Assembly: GCA_026874595.1 (NCBI GenBank)
Contig: CM049312.1
Coordinates: 65,194,929 to 65,258,928 of the forward strand
Direction of reading: 5' to 3'
Source of the DNA: Sipunculus nudus
Taxonomy: Eukaryota > Annelida > Sipuncula > Golfingiida > Sipunculidae
Length of the DNA stretch: 64,000 nucleotides
The first letter of the stretch is position 1, and each line of letters begins with the position of its first letter. Below the pieces are notes generated by a model. It searched no databases. It saw only the letters and a list, made by a program, of their open reading frames with translations, and was not told the DNA's origin. Positions 1-11,240 of the stretch are shown in pieces. Position numbers and translations under genes: made by a program.

Positions 1-1
1 C

Positions 2-247
2 TCTGGCTCAGGTAAACCACAGTCCGATCATGGTAAACCCCAGTATAAAAGTCAATCTGACTCTCCTGCTCAACATAAAGAGGGACAACCTAGGACTGGA
101 TCCAAATATTGTACATTCTGTGAGTTCAAGGGGCATACAGAATCTGAGTGTTATAGAAAAAGATGCGGTCGAAGTAAGCCTAAACCTAATGCGTTAACTG
201 TTACGCAGAGCATGAAACCGGTAACAATGCCCAGACTAAAGGTTTAG
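2..247 (+). pseudogene. gag: gag C-terminal fragment with CCHC zinc knuckle
   Basis: The frame is open from position 2 to a TAG at 245-247. A classical CX2CX4HX4C nucleic-acid-binding knuckle is encoded at 110-151 (Cys, Cys, His, Cys in register). It is followed by a basic tail rich in Lys and Arg, as in retrotransposon nucleocapsid regions. The TAG is in the same frame as the following protease-integrase ORF, so gag and pol are separated by one stop codon and no frameshift. This could be a translational readthrough stop or a mutation. The sequence around it is a near-exact 15-bp tandem duplication (233-247 and 248-262). Partial: the start is outside the window. Confidence 0.75.
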
Positions 248-2017
248 AGACTAAAGGTGAAACAAAGCCCTGTCCACGAGAGCTTTCAGCCCTTTGTGTC
301 AGATGGCTTTGTTCAGTTAGAGGGTAACCATGCAAGAAAGGCCCGTGTTAAAATCTTAAGGGATACCGGGGCAACCCAAAGCCTCGTTTTGAAATCTGTT
401 CTTCCCTTCTCTAAAGAGAGTTACGCGGGGTGTTCAGTTCTAGTCCAGGGCGTTAATTCGGAATTTTTAGAAGTTCCATTACACAGAGTGAAACTAGAAT
501 CTGATTTAGTCTCTGAATTTGTAACTGTAGGAGTTTGTTCAAAGTTGCCAATAGAGGGCGTTTCGCTCCTCCTAGGCAACGATTTAGCTGGTGACAGAGT
601 GAAAATTGATCCCAGAATGACAAAATTGCCGAGCACTGATAGGGACACAGACCTGCTCCAGCAGGAGTTTCCGGGCGTATTTCCAAGCTGTGTAGTGACT
701 CGAGCGATGAGTAAAAAGGCAAGTCTGAAACCAGAGAGTTCTGTACTTGACCTCTCGCAAACCTTTATGGCGCATTCAAATGATGACGTCAGTGACTTAA
801 AGCCCGTTACGCGAGTAAATATTAAATCGCCCGCATGTGACCCAAGTGGCACACCCAGTCCAAAGGACTCGACTACAAATGTAGTACAGGGCAAACAGAC
901 CCTGAATAGAAATCTCCAAAGGAGTACAAACGGCGTGAAATCGCCTGATCAAAACGGGCATGAACAGTTAAAGAAGGATAGGAGTGTAAAGAATGTAGAA
1001 GTTAGCATGAAAACTGATGATTTGATAGAAATGCAAAAGAAAGATCCTGATATTGCCTCCCTTAGAGAAAATGCATTGACTAAAGAGGAAGCAGATAAAG
1101 TTCCAACTTGTTTTACCTTACAGAATGATGTACTAGTCAGAAAATATAGACCTCCCACCATACCAGCGGACGAAACGTGGAATACTCTTTATCAAATTGT
1201 AGTTCCCCCCGAGTATCGCCCAGAAATCTTAAAACTTGCACATGATCATCCTATGGCAGGACATTTGGGTGTCAGGAAAACCAAACACAAAATTCTCCAA
1301 CACTTCTATTGGCCCAAGTTAAAACGAGACGTGGCGAAATACTGTAAAACTTGTCATGTGTGTCAAATGATTGGAAAACCAACCCACCAAATTAGTCCTG
1401 CGCCCCTCTCGCCCATACCAACAACACATGATGCGTTTGAATCAGTAATACTTGACTGTGTAGGACCGCTAAGAAAAACTAAACATGTCAATGAATATGT
1501 TCTAACAATCATGTGTACTGCAACCAGATTTCCAGAAGCTATTCCTCTTAGAACTATATCTGCACAGAAAATTGTTAAAGCTCTGGTTAAATTTTTTACT
1601 ACTTTTGGCTTACCAAGAACAATACAAACGGATCAAGGTTCAAATTTCATGTCAAATATATTTGCCCAGGTTATGGCAGAGCTAGGCATAAAACACTACA
1701 AATCCAGTGCATACCATCCTGAGAGTCAAGGTGCTCTAGAGCGATTTCACCAAACTCTCAAAAACATGATTAGAGCTTATTGTCTTGACACTGGGAACCA
1801 GTGGGATGAGGGTTTACCCTTTTTGATATTTGCAGCCGGAGAAGCAGTGCAAGAAAGCTTAGGGTTTAGCCCTTTTGAATTAGTGTATGGGCACTGTGTA
1901 AGAGGCCCCCTGGCGGTGTTAAAAGACACTTGGATGGAAAACAGTTGTCAAAGTAGCTTGTTAAAATATGTTCAGGAATTCAAGGAGAAATTAAGTAGGG
2001 CAAATGAAATCGCCTAA
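248..2017 (+). pseudogene. pol: pol part 1: aspartic protease and integrase
   Basis: Residues are numbered from the GTG at 257. The retropepsin active site DTGA is near residue 36, with a downstream LLLGND motif around residue 105 typical of the second half of the protease. A low-complexity linker follows (about 145-250). The integrase begins with a His-His-Cys-Cys zinc domain around residues 327-370 (HDHP, H, CKTCHVC). The catalytic core carries Asp in VILDCVGP, Asp in QTDQGSNF and Glu in ALERFHQ. The frame ends at TAA 2015-2017, but the same frame continues at once with the integrase tail, so this is a nonsense mutation and not the real end. Placement of integrase before RT is the diagnostic feature. 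No initiator ATG is required if this is made as a gag fusion. Confidence 0.88.
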
Positions 2018-3202
2018 GAACATTTAAAGAAAGCCCAAAACAAAATGAAAGTATGGTATGACAAAAAGACGACAAAAAGAGAATTTAAACCTGGTGATAA
2101 AGTTCTGGTTTTATTCCCAATTCCAGGACATCCCCTACAAGCAAAATACTCTGGACCATACAAAGTTGTTGAGAAGAAATCAGATTTGAATTATGTGATT
2201 GATACTCCTGATCGTAGAAAGTCGCAACAACTTTGTCATATAAATATGTTGAAAGAATATCATGACAGATCAGCGGAAACATGTCAATCTAGTCCTCCCC
2301 AAACAAATTTGGTACTCATTAAAGAAACTGAAAAGAATGCCGAGGATGTTCTCATGAAGAAAACTGAACATCCTGTAAAACTGAACAACTCTGATATTTT
2401 AAATAATTTAGATCAGAAATTGTCACATTTGGATTTCGATCAGTTATCAGAGTTGAAGGAAATCCTGCTAAATTATGACTCTTTATTTCCTGATGTCCCC
2501 AGTAGAACTAATGTACTACAGCATGATGTAGACGTAGGAGATGCTTCCCCTATTAAACAGGCACCATATAGAGCTGGTCCCCAAAATTTACAAGCCATAG
2601 AGAATGAAATCAAGTATATGATAGAGAATGATATTATTGAAAACAGCAGTAGTGCCTGGAGTTCCCCATGTTTGTTGATAAAGAAGCCTGATATGATCTA
2701 CAGATTTTGTACAGACTATCGAAAAGTTAACACTGTAACAATAACAGATACTTATCCTTTGCCTAGAGTGGAAGATTGCATTGATAGGATTGGATCTGCT
2801 ACGTATATTAGCAAGTTAGATCTGTTAAAAGGTTATTGGCAGGTACCTCTTACCGAACGGGCTAAGCAAATATCTGCGTTTGTAACGCCAAACGGTTTGT
2901 TCCAGTACAAAGTTATGCCCTTCGGAATGAAAAATGCGCCAGCCTGCTTCATGAGACTTATGAATTGTGTATTATCTGGCTTAAATAACTGTACTTGCTA
3001 TATTGATGATGTTTTTGTATACAATCACATATGGGAAGATCATAAACAAAGTTTGGTAGAACTCTTTGAGAGACTGAAAAAAGCAGGATTGACAGTTAAT
3101 CTTGCCAAGAGTGATTTTTGTCGTGCAACTGTAACATATTTAGGGCACGAAGTAGGTAAAGGTTGTGTAAACCAATTGCCAGTAAAGTATCTGCTATCGT
3201 AG
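2018..3202 (+). pseudogene. pol: pol part 2: integrase C-terminus and reverse transcriptase
   Basis: This is in the same frame as the upstream pol piece, after a single TAA. The first 75 or so codons are the integrase C-terminal region with a GPY-type module (a run of basic residues, PGDKVLVL, then SGPYKVV). The Gypsy-type RT follows: QAPYRAGP, the fingers motif SAWSSPCLLIKK, FCTDYRKVN, SKLDLLKGYWQ with the first catalytic Asp, FGMKNAPACF, and the YIDD box with the catalytic Asp pair. The frame is lost near 3160, just after the LGHEVGKG motif that normally leads into the RT connection region. The RT continues in another frame at 3163, so a one-base-type frameshift is inferred. Confidence 0.88.
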
Positions 3203-3805
3203 AATTTCCAGTCCCTACTAATCGCAAGGAACTAATGCGATTCTTAGGAATGACTGGGTATTACAGGAAATTTTTGTCAGAACTTTGCAGAAGTTGTAAA
3301 TCCGTTAACGGACCTATTGAAAAAGGACAAAAAATTCCATTGGAATAAAAACTGTCAAAATGCTTTTGAAAGAGCCAAAGCTATATTACAAAGTGCACCT
3401 GTGTTACAGGCTCCAAAGTTTGATAAACCGTTTTCTCTCATGACGGATGCCAGCGATTGCGGTGTAGGCGCTGTGCTCATCCAAGACGATGACTTTCACA
3501 TAAGTCATCCGGTTTGCTACTATTCAAAGAAATTTTTACCTCATTAAAAGAATTATTCTACTATTGAAAAGGAAACTCTGTCACTATTAATGGCGTTACA
3601 GCACTTTGAAGTATATTTGGGCTCTACGCCTTATGATATAACTGTTTATACTGATCATAATCCCATAACATTTCTTCATAAGATGAAGAATAATAATCAG
3701 AGATTAATGAGATGGAGTCTAGCCCTGTCAGAGTTTAACCTAGTTATCAAACACATCAAGGGCTCCGATAACATAATCGCTGATACGTTATCAAGACGTC
3801 ATTAA
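3163..3805 (+). pseudogene. pol: pol part 3: RT connection and RNase H in three broken frames
   Basis: From 3163 the frame gives the RT end region (FPVPTNRKELMRFLGMTGYY). Around 3275 the frame changes again, and 3317-3547 carries the junction and the start of RNase H (MTDASDCGVGAVL, with the first catalytic Asp). An in-frame TAA at 3545-3547 interrupts it. The same frame then resumes with the conserved STIEKETL helix (catalytic Glu), the VYTDHNP strand (Asp) and the terminal GSDNIIADTLSR motif (Asp), and ends at TAA 3803-3805. The four RNase H acidic positions are recognisable. No chromodomain or env-like frame follows before the LTR. Confidence 0.87.
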
Positions 3806-4039
3806 TTTTTATCTGATGATTGACTCTTGTTGTAGCCTCGAATATGTTCTGTCCTTTGGAAGAGTTGTATTACATATATTACATGTATTAAGATATTGCT
3901 GATTATAATATTTGTGACGATGATAATTAATTAGCTTTGTGAAGCATAAACTAATGCTTAAGATGTCAAACTACTCATACACTCGTGATACAGTGCTGAT
4001 GCTTTGCTCTCCTTACCTTCTTTCTTTTAAGGGTGGGGG
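3806..4039 (+). other. Retrotransposon 3' non-coding leader and polypurine tract
   Basis: AT-rich sequence between the pol end and the LTR, without a sensible frame. It ends in the purine-rich run aagggtggggg at 4029-4039, which sits exactly against the TG at 4040. This is the position and composition expected of the polypurine tract that primes plus-strand DNA synthesis. Confidence 0.6.
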
Positions 4040-4771
4040 TGTTGCATGGACGTCACCCGGACATCGGAGGATGGCGCCACGAAGTGGTGTGGCCGCCCCC
4101 GTTTCCACGCTTATGGATCCACCCCGCTATCAGTGACTACTGACGCGCTTTGAGAAACATAAAAACTATTCTTGGACCATTCAGTACTGGTTTTGCAGTT
4201 CTGACGGCGCTATCGTTTCTCTCAAGCAAAACCACAAACTTCTGCGGTTTCCATCCATTGTTGAAAGCCTATAAAACGAACTCGCCTGCAGTACGAGGCG
4301 GGACTATCGACTTTGCTACGCCACGTTGCTGTTTTCCCCGGGGACCGTGACCGTGGGCTCTTGGTCCCCAAGCCCACGGAATGCCATGAACCACGCTATG
4401 AACTTTATTATCTAGGAAGAGGAGAGACTTTATGTTTTCTGGTGGCACATGGATTAATACAGGACTTCAGTTTTGTGTGTGCCCGAATTATGTGTTGATG
4501 ATGGACTTAAGTTTCTCGTATACCGGATTCAGTTAAGTATTTCGTTACAGTTCGTTATTTAGAGACTCAGTTTTCGTCAGAGACTTGGTTATAAATTACG
4601 TTATGTATTGACTATTATATTATTTGTGTACGAATGTAAATATTGTAATATAGGAATATAGCACTGTTTTTGCTCCCATATTTTGGTTACGTATTCATTT
4701 GAAGAGAACGTGTCTGAGCATATGTGTTACGGTTCGGCCTGAGTTGTTTGGTGTGAAAAGGGACCGTAACT
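4040..4771 (+). repeat. Putative 3' LTR of the Gmr1-like element
   Basis: It starts with TGTTGCATGG directly after the purine tract. It contains a TATA box (tataaaa, 4270-4276) followed by a GC-richer transcribed-looking stretch, as in an LTR U3/R region. The right edge is placed near 4770 (ccgtaac before the TA run) because it roughly mirrors the left terminus. The 5' LTR is not in the window, so the length of about 730 bp cannot be confirmed by comparison. The (TA)n that follows hides any target-site duplication. Confidence 0.6.
4270..4276 (+). promoter_or_regulatory. TATA box inside the LTR
   Basis: tataaaa in the middle of the LTR, about 230 bases from its left end. It is the likely core promoter of the retrotransposon. 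Confidence 0.5.
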
Positions 4772-5076
4772 ATATATATATATATATATATTCATATACA
4801 TAAAAAAAGAGTTTAAAAATCTAGCCAGGATCCATTGATGAATGATCAGTTGCTTGGCGATTTATTTTTATATTTCCCGACAATAGTTACAACCTTGTTT
4901 CAAAAAATTATACACAAGTCAGGTCTACCCACCTGGCTGTCAAACGTATGGCGACGGCGATTAAGATAATTAAAGCGTCCCTGCAGCAACAGGAGTTTAG
5001 TCAGAGGCTTATACAAAAGGCAGAAACTAGTTTGCTGTATGAATCGTAGACACTATACAAGGTCTTCTCTTTTTAG
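4771..5076. other. (TA)n and residual intron sequence
   Basis: A short (TA)n run at 4771-4791, then AT-rich sequence ending in a pyrimidine tract and TAG (5061-5076) that forms the acceptor of the orphan BRICHOS-gene exon. It is probably the remaining 3' part of that gene's last intron. I see no coding frame. Confidence 0.4.
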
Positions 5077-5327
5077 TGGAGCTGGACTTGGGCAAGAAAG
5101 AAGAGAAACGACAACTTGGGTGTCCCGACGGTGCAAGACTCATTCACCTGTACGGCTATTCTGAACGTCACTGCAACCGTGTGGTACTTTGTGGTACTCA
5201 AGACCGGCTGACCCTTACTCCTGTATATCCAGACACCATGGGAAGATCGACATCCAAAGATGCTTGTGCTTCCCCGGAGTCTCAAACTCGGCGAATTGTA
5301 TCTACTGTCATGTTGTGAGATTTTGAT
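5077..5327 (+). pseudogene. Orphan last exon of a third BRICHOS-precursor paralogue, frameshifted
   Basis: A good acceptor (pyrimidine tract then TAG, 5061-5076) opens a phase-1 exon, the same phase as exon 5 of the genes at 30-33 and 41-44 kb. The first frame has the KKEEKR dibasic motif and YGYSERHCNRVVLC, close to YGYSDKACNHIVLC of the 44-kb gene. Near 5215 the frame shifts. The second half then reads SCISRHHGKIDIQRCLCF up to TGA at 5325-5327, matching the DHHGRINYHRCLCC block. One cysteine of the CLCC motif is Phe. The spacing between the third and fourth Cys codons is 29 nt against 24 nt in the 44-kb gene, so a real indel is present. No exons 1-4 are visible, and the Gmr1-like element occupies the upstream DNA. 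An AATAAA lies downstream at 5644. It is almost certainly a relic. Confidence 0.75.
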
Positions 5328-5827
5328 CTGATTTTGTCTAATCCACTTGTTTCTTCAAATTCGTGTGTGTCACATAGTATTCTTAAGGTAACTGCTCTTG
5401 ACATATAATAGTCGTAGTCTTACAACCTATCCTATGGAAAGGTGTGTAAATTGATGAAACCTGTTCATTTCATTTGTTCGTTAATCGGAAATTAAAAAAA
5501 AAATACCCTTGATAGAACATTTTTAAGGACATCATCTACTGTAACACGACACAGTTCATGGAGCCCTGTAAGCTCCTATAACATGGCGGTGATTTTGTCA
5601 AGTGGTGGCTTATCATTCTATTTTGCACTATAGTTATTTAAGAAATAAAACTATTTGCAACTGATCATTGTGTTTTTATTGCTTGGTTTTGCGTGCTGCG
5701 ATCTTCTGAAGGGGCCTAACAGAATTCTTTAACATAAAATGATTCAATATAAAAGTCTATAATCCCTTGCATAAGACTGGGAATATTTTTCAGGGTTATA
5801 TAACAATTGACTCCTTTTGTTTTGTTA
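5328..5827 (+). other. Former 3' UTR and flank of the orphan exon
   Basis: AT-rich non-coding sequence. AATAAA at 5644-5649 is about 320 bases after the stop and would serve as a poly(A) signal for the relic gene. Nothing else is recognised. Confidence 0.35.
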
Positions 5828-8800
5828 ATCCTTTGATAACTACAACCAAACATACTCATTTTTCATGTTTGTTCCCTATAAACCCGAATTATAAATAAAG
5901 TGTATGGGCCATAACATACGTTCCAAACATAAACGTTTACCCTTTAACATACCACAGTCAGACAGCAGGTGTACCAGAAAATTGGGTGCAAGACTATTGT
6001 ACGTGATTATGCCCCTGTTGTGTAGAGAGAAATCCCTGCGTTCTACAACCCGTCTGTTTAGATGTGGACAAAGAATGCGTTTATATGACGTTTATTCAAT
6101 GTTGGGCAATCTTTTAAAAATTGAGAGAGGGATGTTTTGCACGCACCAAATTCTTCGATTTTTTACACAGAATTAAGTCTGGGATAATCCGGGGCCATGT
6201 CCTGAGTTAAAAAAAATTAAATAAGCCAAGTGCCTGTAATATGTGGAATTACAGAGAAAAAGTGCATGTTGAATATTTGCATTTCTTTGGTAAACAAATG
6301 GAACTTTTTTGCAATAGCTTAGGAGGGATTTCAGTTTCTTCGTCATTAACTCTCAAAAGCAACAGTTGCACCACTGCACAGATATTTTATAGATTAAACA
6401 CATGAAACCATGCAGAAATTCATAACCCTTATTCTTAAAAGTACGAACTGCCTTGAAAAGACACTAATTTGTTCATCTGTCTAATGTATCAGAGTTTGCC
6501 TTACTGTGACGATATACATACGTCAGAAATAGCAAATATCATTTTCAATCGTTTACATTACTCTTAATGAATGTGCTCACTTGTTTGTATTATTTGTCTT
6601 GTTTATTTGTGGTGGTTGATGTCAGTCATACAGTTAACAACCTGCTGTGTGACCTTGTGTAGGCTGATAAACATGTAACATTCAAAAGAGAAACACTCGC
6701 AAAATTATTTATTTAATGCTGTTTTGATGATGAGCAGACGTAAGATAAAACGGAACCATATTTATGGGTATATGGGTGACTGTGTCAGATTACAGTACAT
6801 GTCAAATGCGTTTTAACGATATCTCTATTGAAATGAGAATATGTTCCGATGCACATATTATAGATTTTTATATGCATGCCACAGACGTGAGAGCTTGTAT
6901 GATTTTACTGTTGATCATATATTCCACCTTTGGATATTCATTCTTGGTTCTAATAACATCCATAAAAAAATCATGGAGGTCAAGGTGTTAAATGTTAATG
7001 ACAGCCGTTGCGACCAAACACTGCTCATTGAGAACGTTATATTTTTTTGAATGTGCGACAAGAATAAATTGGTAAATTAGTGTATGTTGTAACCTAGACC
7101 CTCCTGGAGTTTAGAACTTAAGTCAGAGTCACGTCCCAAATATGGTGTATGTTCCAACGAGAAGAAAATCCTGTGATCTCATTTAGGTGTCCAATTCAGG
7201 ATTTAGATAGGTCTTGCACTTAATACTTGCAGTTATTATGCACATAATTGGACATACAGCTCATTTTAGCTCAACATATGCATACAGACAGTCAATATAA
7301 AAGGGCTTAAATTACTGGAGCCTGAAATACACTCCCACAAGTCACAGTTCACTTTACATAAATATAAATTCCAAATTACAGGTGTCCCAGGAGATCAATT
7401 TGACTGATATTAGATACAAGGTTTTGCCTCGTATTTTACCTTAATTTAATCATTCAAGTTGCAATTATGCAAAAGGTAACAAAGGAAAAAAATATGAATT
7501 TATCTTTAGACTGATGATTTATACGTTATTCAATTGATTTTAAAAATCTATGATAATTTAAAATTTATAAATCATCAAGAGTCTGAAGGCATGTTATTTA
7601 TTTCTCTTGTAATACTATTCAGCATTATGACCTAAAAGATAGACTTTTTTATTAATACATCTATGTATATGTTAGAAGGCCATAATTATTATACATGGCT
7701 CTGATTAAAACTTTGATTTGAAGGCCTAACGGTTTTGAACTGGTCTATCAGAAATATGAACATTTTGGTACCTATTCATATTTAACTATAAGTCCACAAG
7801 GGAACGTTATCGTGATCGTAGTTTATCTGTTCGGTTGTCCGCATTACATTAAGTTATTATTAACTTTCAATGACATTTTGAGACTTGACCGTGGGCGAAA
7901 TGGTTAAACTGGCAGACAGAACAGTAGAACATTGGCCGGTTCTTGATGTCGAAACATTGAAGGAGATTTTTATGAGGTAATCATGTTCAGGCGAGTGTCT
8001 AAAAGGACGCTTGATTCAAGTACTCTTATGTGTAAGAGATGTGTAAAACTCTGCATGTCTCATTAATTGATTCGATAAGGATATCCAAAATGGAAAGCAA
8101 ACAAATTCACCTGCACTGTACTTCTTTTTATGCCATCTCTTGACAGGTTACGCAAGCCAGTGACTGGGGAAATAATCTGTAATTCTCGTGCCTAATTCTT
8201 AAATTAGTTTCAATTTAGTATTTCCGTGATTTTGTATTCTCCGCTTGGTTTCGCCATTATGAAATAGAATGATAATCGAGTACCCGTGTCCTTTAGCACG
8301 AAAAGGTGGAACTTTGGCTACCTTATAGACAATACATAATTTTATTTTTACAAGTAATGGTCACAAACTGGTCTTGATATGTAGACGCAGACCACAAGGG
8401 AGGTAAAGAGAACGTGTCTTATATTCAATAAATATTTTGTTTTTAAAATAAACTGCTCCATCCTTTTTGACAAATGTAGTATTACTTTTGTTCCAAGAGG
8501 GGATAAAAAATATATGAAATTGGATTCTGGTCAAAATTTATATTTTTTTACCGTAGTTGATTTCTTCAGAAAATACATATAGCATTAAAGAGAATAAGAA
8601 AACAATCATTTAGCTTCAAATACAGGTCTCTAACTTTTCCTAGATGACATGATTTTCGTTATGAATGGAGATTTAAAAGACCGACCTAGACATTAAGTAA
8701 GACATTTCTAGGTTAAGTGTTAACGATTTATACCAGGCGGATGAACACAAAGGGTGATTGATAGAACTCATGAGACCTATGGACGGCCGAGTTAAAAGAA

Positions 8801-9760
8801 AACTGATACCCTGATCGGTAGAGTAGTATCCTCAATTTTTTTTTATCATTAATATTCCATCCATAATTAAACATTAAGTAATCAATGATGAGTAGCTGAA
8901 GGATCCCGTCCAGGGCGCTAGCCTACCAATGGATAAATAGTCTGCTTACACTTCAGAACCCCCCTCGGGTAATCAACAATTTATAAAAGTCGACGTGGCC
9001 AGATTAAGATGTGCTGGATAAGAGTCAGTCCGGGGAGGGCTCTGCAACTAAACACTAGGAATTCTTCTTAAAGATACTGACGGAACTGTTTTCATATTAA
9101 GCGTAACATATTGACCCTTTAACATTAACGTTTTATGGTGTATATTTACAGGTACCATGAGCCAGAAATAGCGGATGTGTTTTGGTGGGCCTTGTGCCAA
9201 AATCTGAAATGGTTTTAACTTCATATTTCCTCGTTGTATCCCATAACATCAAAAAGAGGAAATGATGTTGGTGAGATAGGCTTTATAGCAAGCAAAAGGG
9301 TGTATCTTTAAAAATAAATGGCACTTGAATATTCTGCCAAGTTTTGATTTTCTGATTTGTTCGGTTTCGTTTTATTTTGCGCCCAGTTACACAGGCATGA
9401 GCTGCAAATAATCAGCGCATATATGTATATCTATATAAAAAGAAGCATATCTTTCTGCAAAATGGGAGGCAATGTGAGTTCATGATAAAACTAATAACCT
9501 GCATGAAAACGCTAATTTCATAAATTTAAATTCATGTTTTATTTTAAATTGACCAAGCATCTGATAACTATCATTTACTCTGAATCAATGGTAAAAACAA
9601 TGGTAAAATATTGGGAGTATACAGGGAAATGTTTCATATTTTTTTTTTACTCAAATAATCATGTACTTACTGTCCGTATTATAACAGTTTTATTTCAAAT
9701 TCCTGTAAATATATCTTATTCCCATAACCTTTGTCGAGTTAATAAGTGATGCCACAGAGA
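5828..9760. repeat. Segmental duplication, copy I
   Basis: About 3.9 kb with long, collinear but diverged similarity to 15990-18985. Shared landmarks are the gttcc..ataaacg..accctttaacata block (5920 and 16100), tgatgtcagtcatacagttaacaacc (6620 and 16640) and gggccttgtgccaaa (9190 and 18740). Its right end (9150-9750) also matches 24310-24880. No frame is conserved between copies, so it is probably an old non-coding duplicate or a large unclassified mobile element. Confidence 0.7.
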
Positions 9761-10789
9761 GTGAAAGAGGCCCTATTTGTACTAACCATGCAGTTTTGTA
9801 GTCTAATGACTATGGCTTGGTCAAATCTTGTTGAGTGTCTTTGAAAATCTAATTATTTTTATGTGTAATGAACACCTGTCCAAAATAAATTTAATTAGAC
9901 TAATCTAACGAGATGTATTATTCCGTGTTTTGATAAACACGAATAAGTTGCAACAGAATGTTACAAGGAACAAGCATTTCTACAATAATTTGTGGTTCGG
10001 GCTTGTTCTAACCTTACTTTTTTTAAAGCTTAACTTGGAGTTGTTTAGTTAAATCTATGTTGAACATTGTGTATTATTCAATGTGAAAGAAAGTGTCTTG
10101 ACCTATGGTGAATATGAACCTATAGAAATTGGGTTGTATTCATAATTAACTAGCTGAAAATAATGCTTATTAAGAAATCTATTTTGTCATCTAAAGCATT
10201 GTTCAAGCCAAGGCGATTATGAACCTAAAGGACCTCGGTTTATGTTGTACTGATCATGAAGTAGTTGGAAATATTGCTGAACTAATATTTTTGATGCGTG
10301 TGATTTGAACATAAATCTAATTTATACTAAAGAATTTAAATCTTTTCAATTATTTTAATAAGGAAAATTTTGACTATACAAACACGTTAAAATTTCTCCT
10401 ATAGGGAATGGGGTGGGTAATATGAAGGGCAAGGATATGGATATGCTCATACCACTATTTGAAAGTAAAGCGATTGTAATGGTAATAGAAATAGATAAAT
10501 TAATTGTTGTAATAGTAAAAGATGGATTAAGAAGTAATAGTAATAGTAATAGAGCCCCTTTACCTGAAACGTCTTTGTATTACATAGTCAAAGATCAATG
10601 GGTGGGGTACCCGTGTTTCCGGCTATATTATTTATATTTCCTAAGTATATAGAAAAAAATCTGTACTGTCTAAAAATTAAATTGTATGTAACATGTTGCA
10701 ATTTGGAAGGTGGAACTGCGCATCTACGTTCTTAATTGCCACATATTACCATTTGATTGATCGCTTTTGTGTTTGGGGATCCCCTACCA
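9761..10789. other. Intergenic AT-rich sequence
   Basis: No gene supported. It includes a short taatag-type run near 10530 that resembles another at 25470-25510. Confidence 0.4.
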
Positions 10790-11240
10790 AATTTCAGCAT
10801 TTTGGCAGCATATTTTTAGCAGTTTTTCAGCAGATAGCCAGAGCAGTGTTTCCAGCAGATCTGCAGCAGTTATTCAGCACAGTTTCAGCACATGCTGTAT
10901 ATGTGCTCAAAGACCTATGGAAAGTCGGCCCCACACTTACCATGTATATACCATGTATTGCGTAGCTGATTTGGGCAGCGGTTTCAGCACAAATTGGGCG
11001 GTTCCAGTTATTTAAGATAGTGCCCCAATGGAGCAGGACTGTTTGCATATCAGAAGCAGATATTGAGCAGTTCTTCTGCAGAACCTGAGCAGTATGCTCT
11101 CTTGGAGCAGGTATGTGCTCTGCTGGAGCAGTGCTTCCGGAGCAGTGTTCTCCTGGAGCAGGCATCTGTGCTGTCCTGGAACAGTGCTCTTCTAGAGCAG
11201 AACTGTGTGCTCTTCTTCCCTAGAGCAGTACTCCAGGGAA
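10790..11240. repeat. Degenerate GCAG-rich short tandem repeat
   Basis: Recurrent gcag and ggagcag words at loose 20-30 base spacing. They are clearest at 11085-11230, where translation gives a spurious LLEQ-like periodicity. Related words (agcagcagtg, gatctgctc) recur at 14600-14760. I read it as a decayed minisatellite and not as a coding region. Confidence 0.5.

Larger units (their letters stand above)
1..4771 (+). mobile_element. Degenerate Gmr1-like Ty3/Gypsy LTR retrotransposon, 5' part outside the window
   Basis: Read in order on the + strand: a gag CCHC zinc knuckle, an aspartic protease (DTGA motif), an integrase (HHCC plus DDE core plus GPY/F-type tail), a reverse transcriptase (YIDD), an RNase H, a purine tract and a putative 3' LTR. 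Integrase ahead of RT is not the usual Ty3/Gypsy order. It is the order described for the Gmr1 group, while the RT sequence itself is Gypsy-like. The copy is dead: pol has in-frame stops at 2015-2017 and 3545-3547 and frame changes near 3160 and 3275. The 5' LTR and most of gag lie before position 1. The element sits just upstream of an orphan BRICHOS-gene exon at 5077 and probably lies in what was that gene's intron. Confidence 0.9.

Noticed and set aside
421-894. 157-codon and shorter minus-strand frames opposite the retrotransposon
   Set aside because: They are shadows of the protease-integrase frame on the other strand, with no motif of their own.
4150-4498. Short plus-strand frames inside the LTR
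   Set aside because: They lie across the TATA box and LTR control region, with no protein-like pattern.
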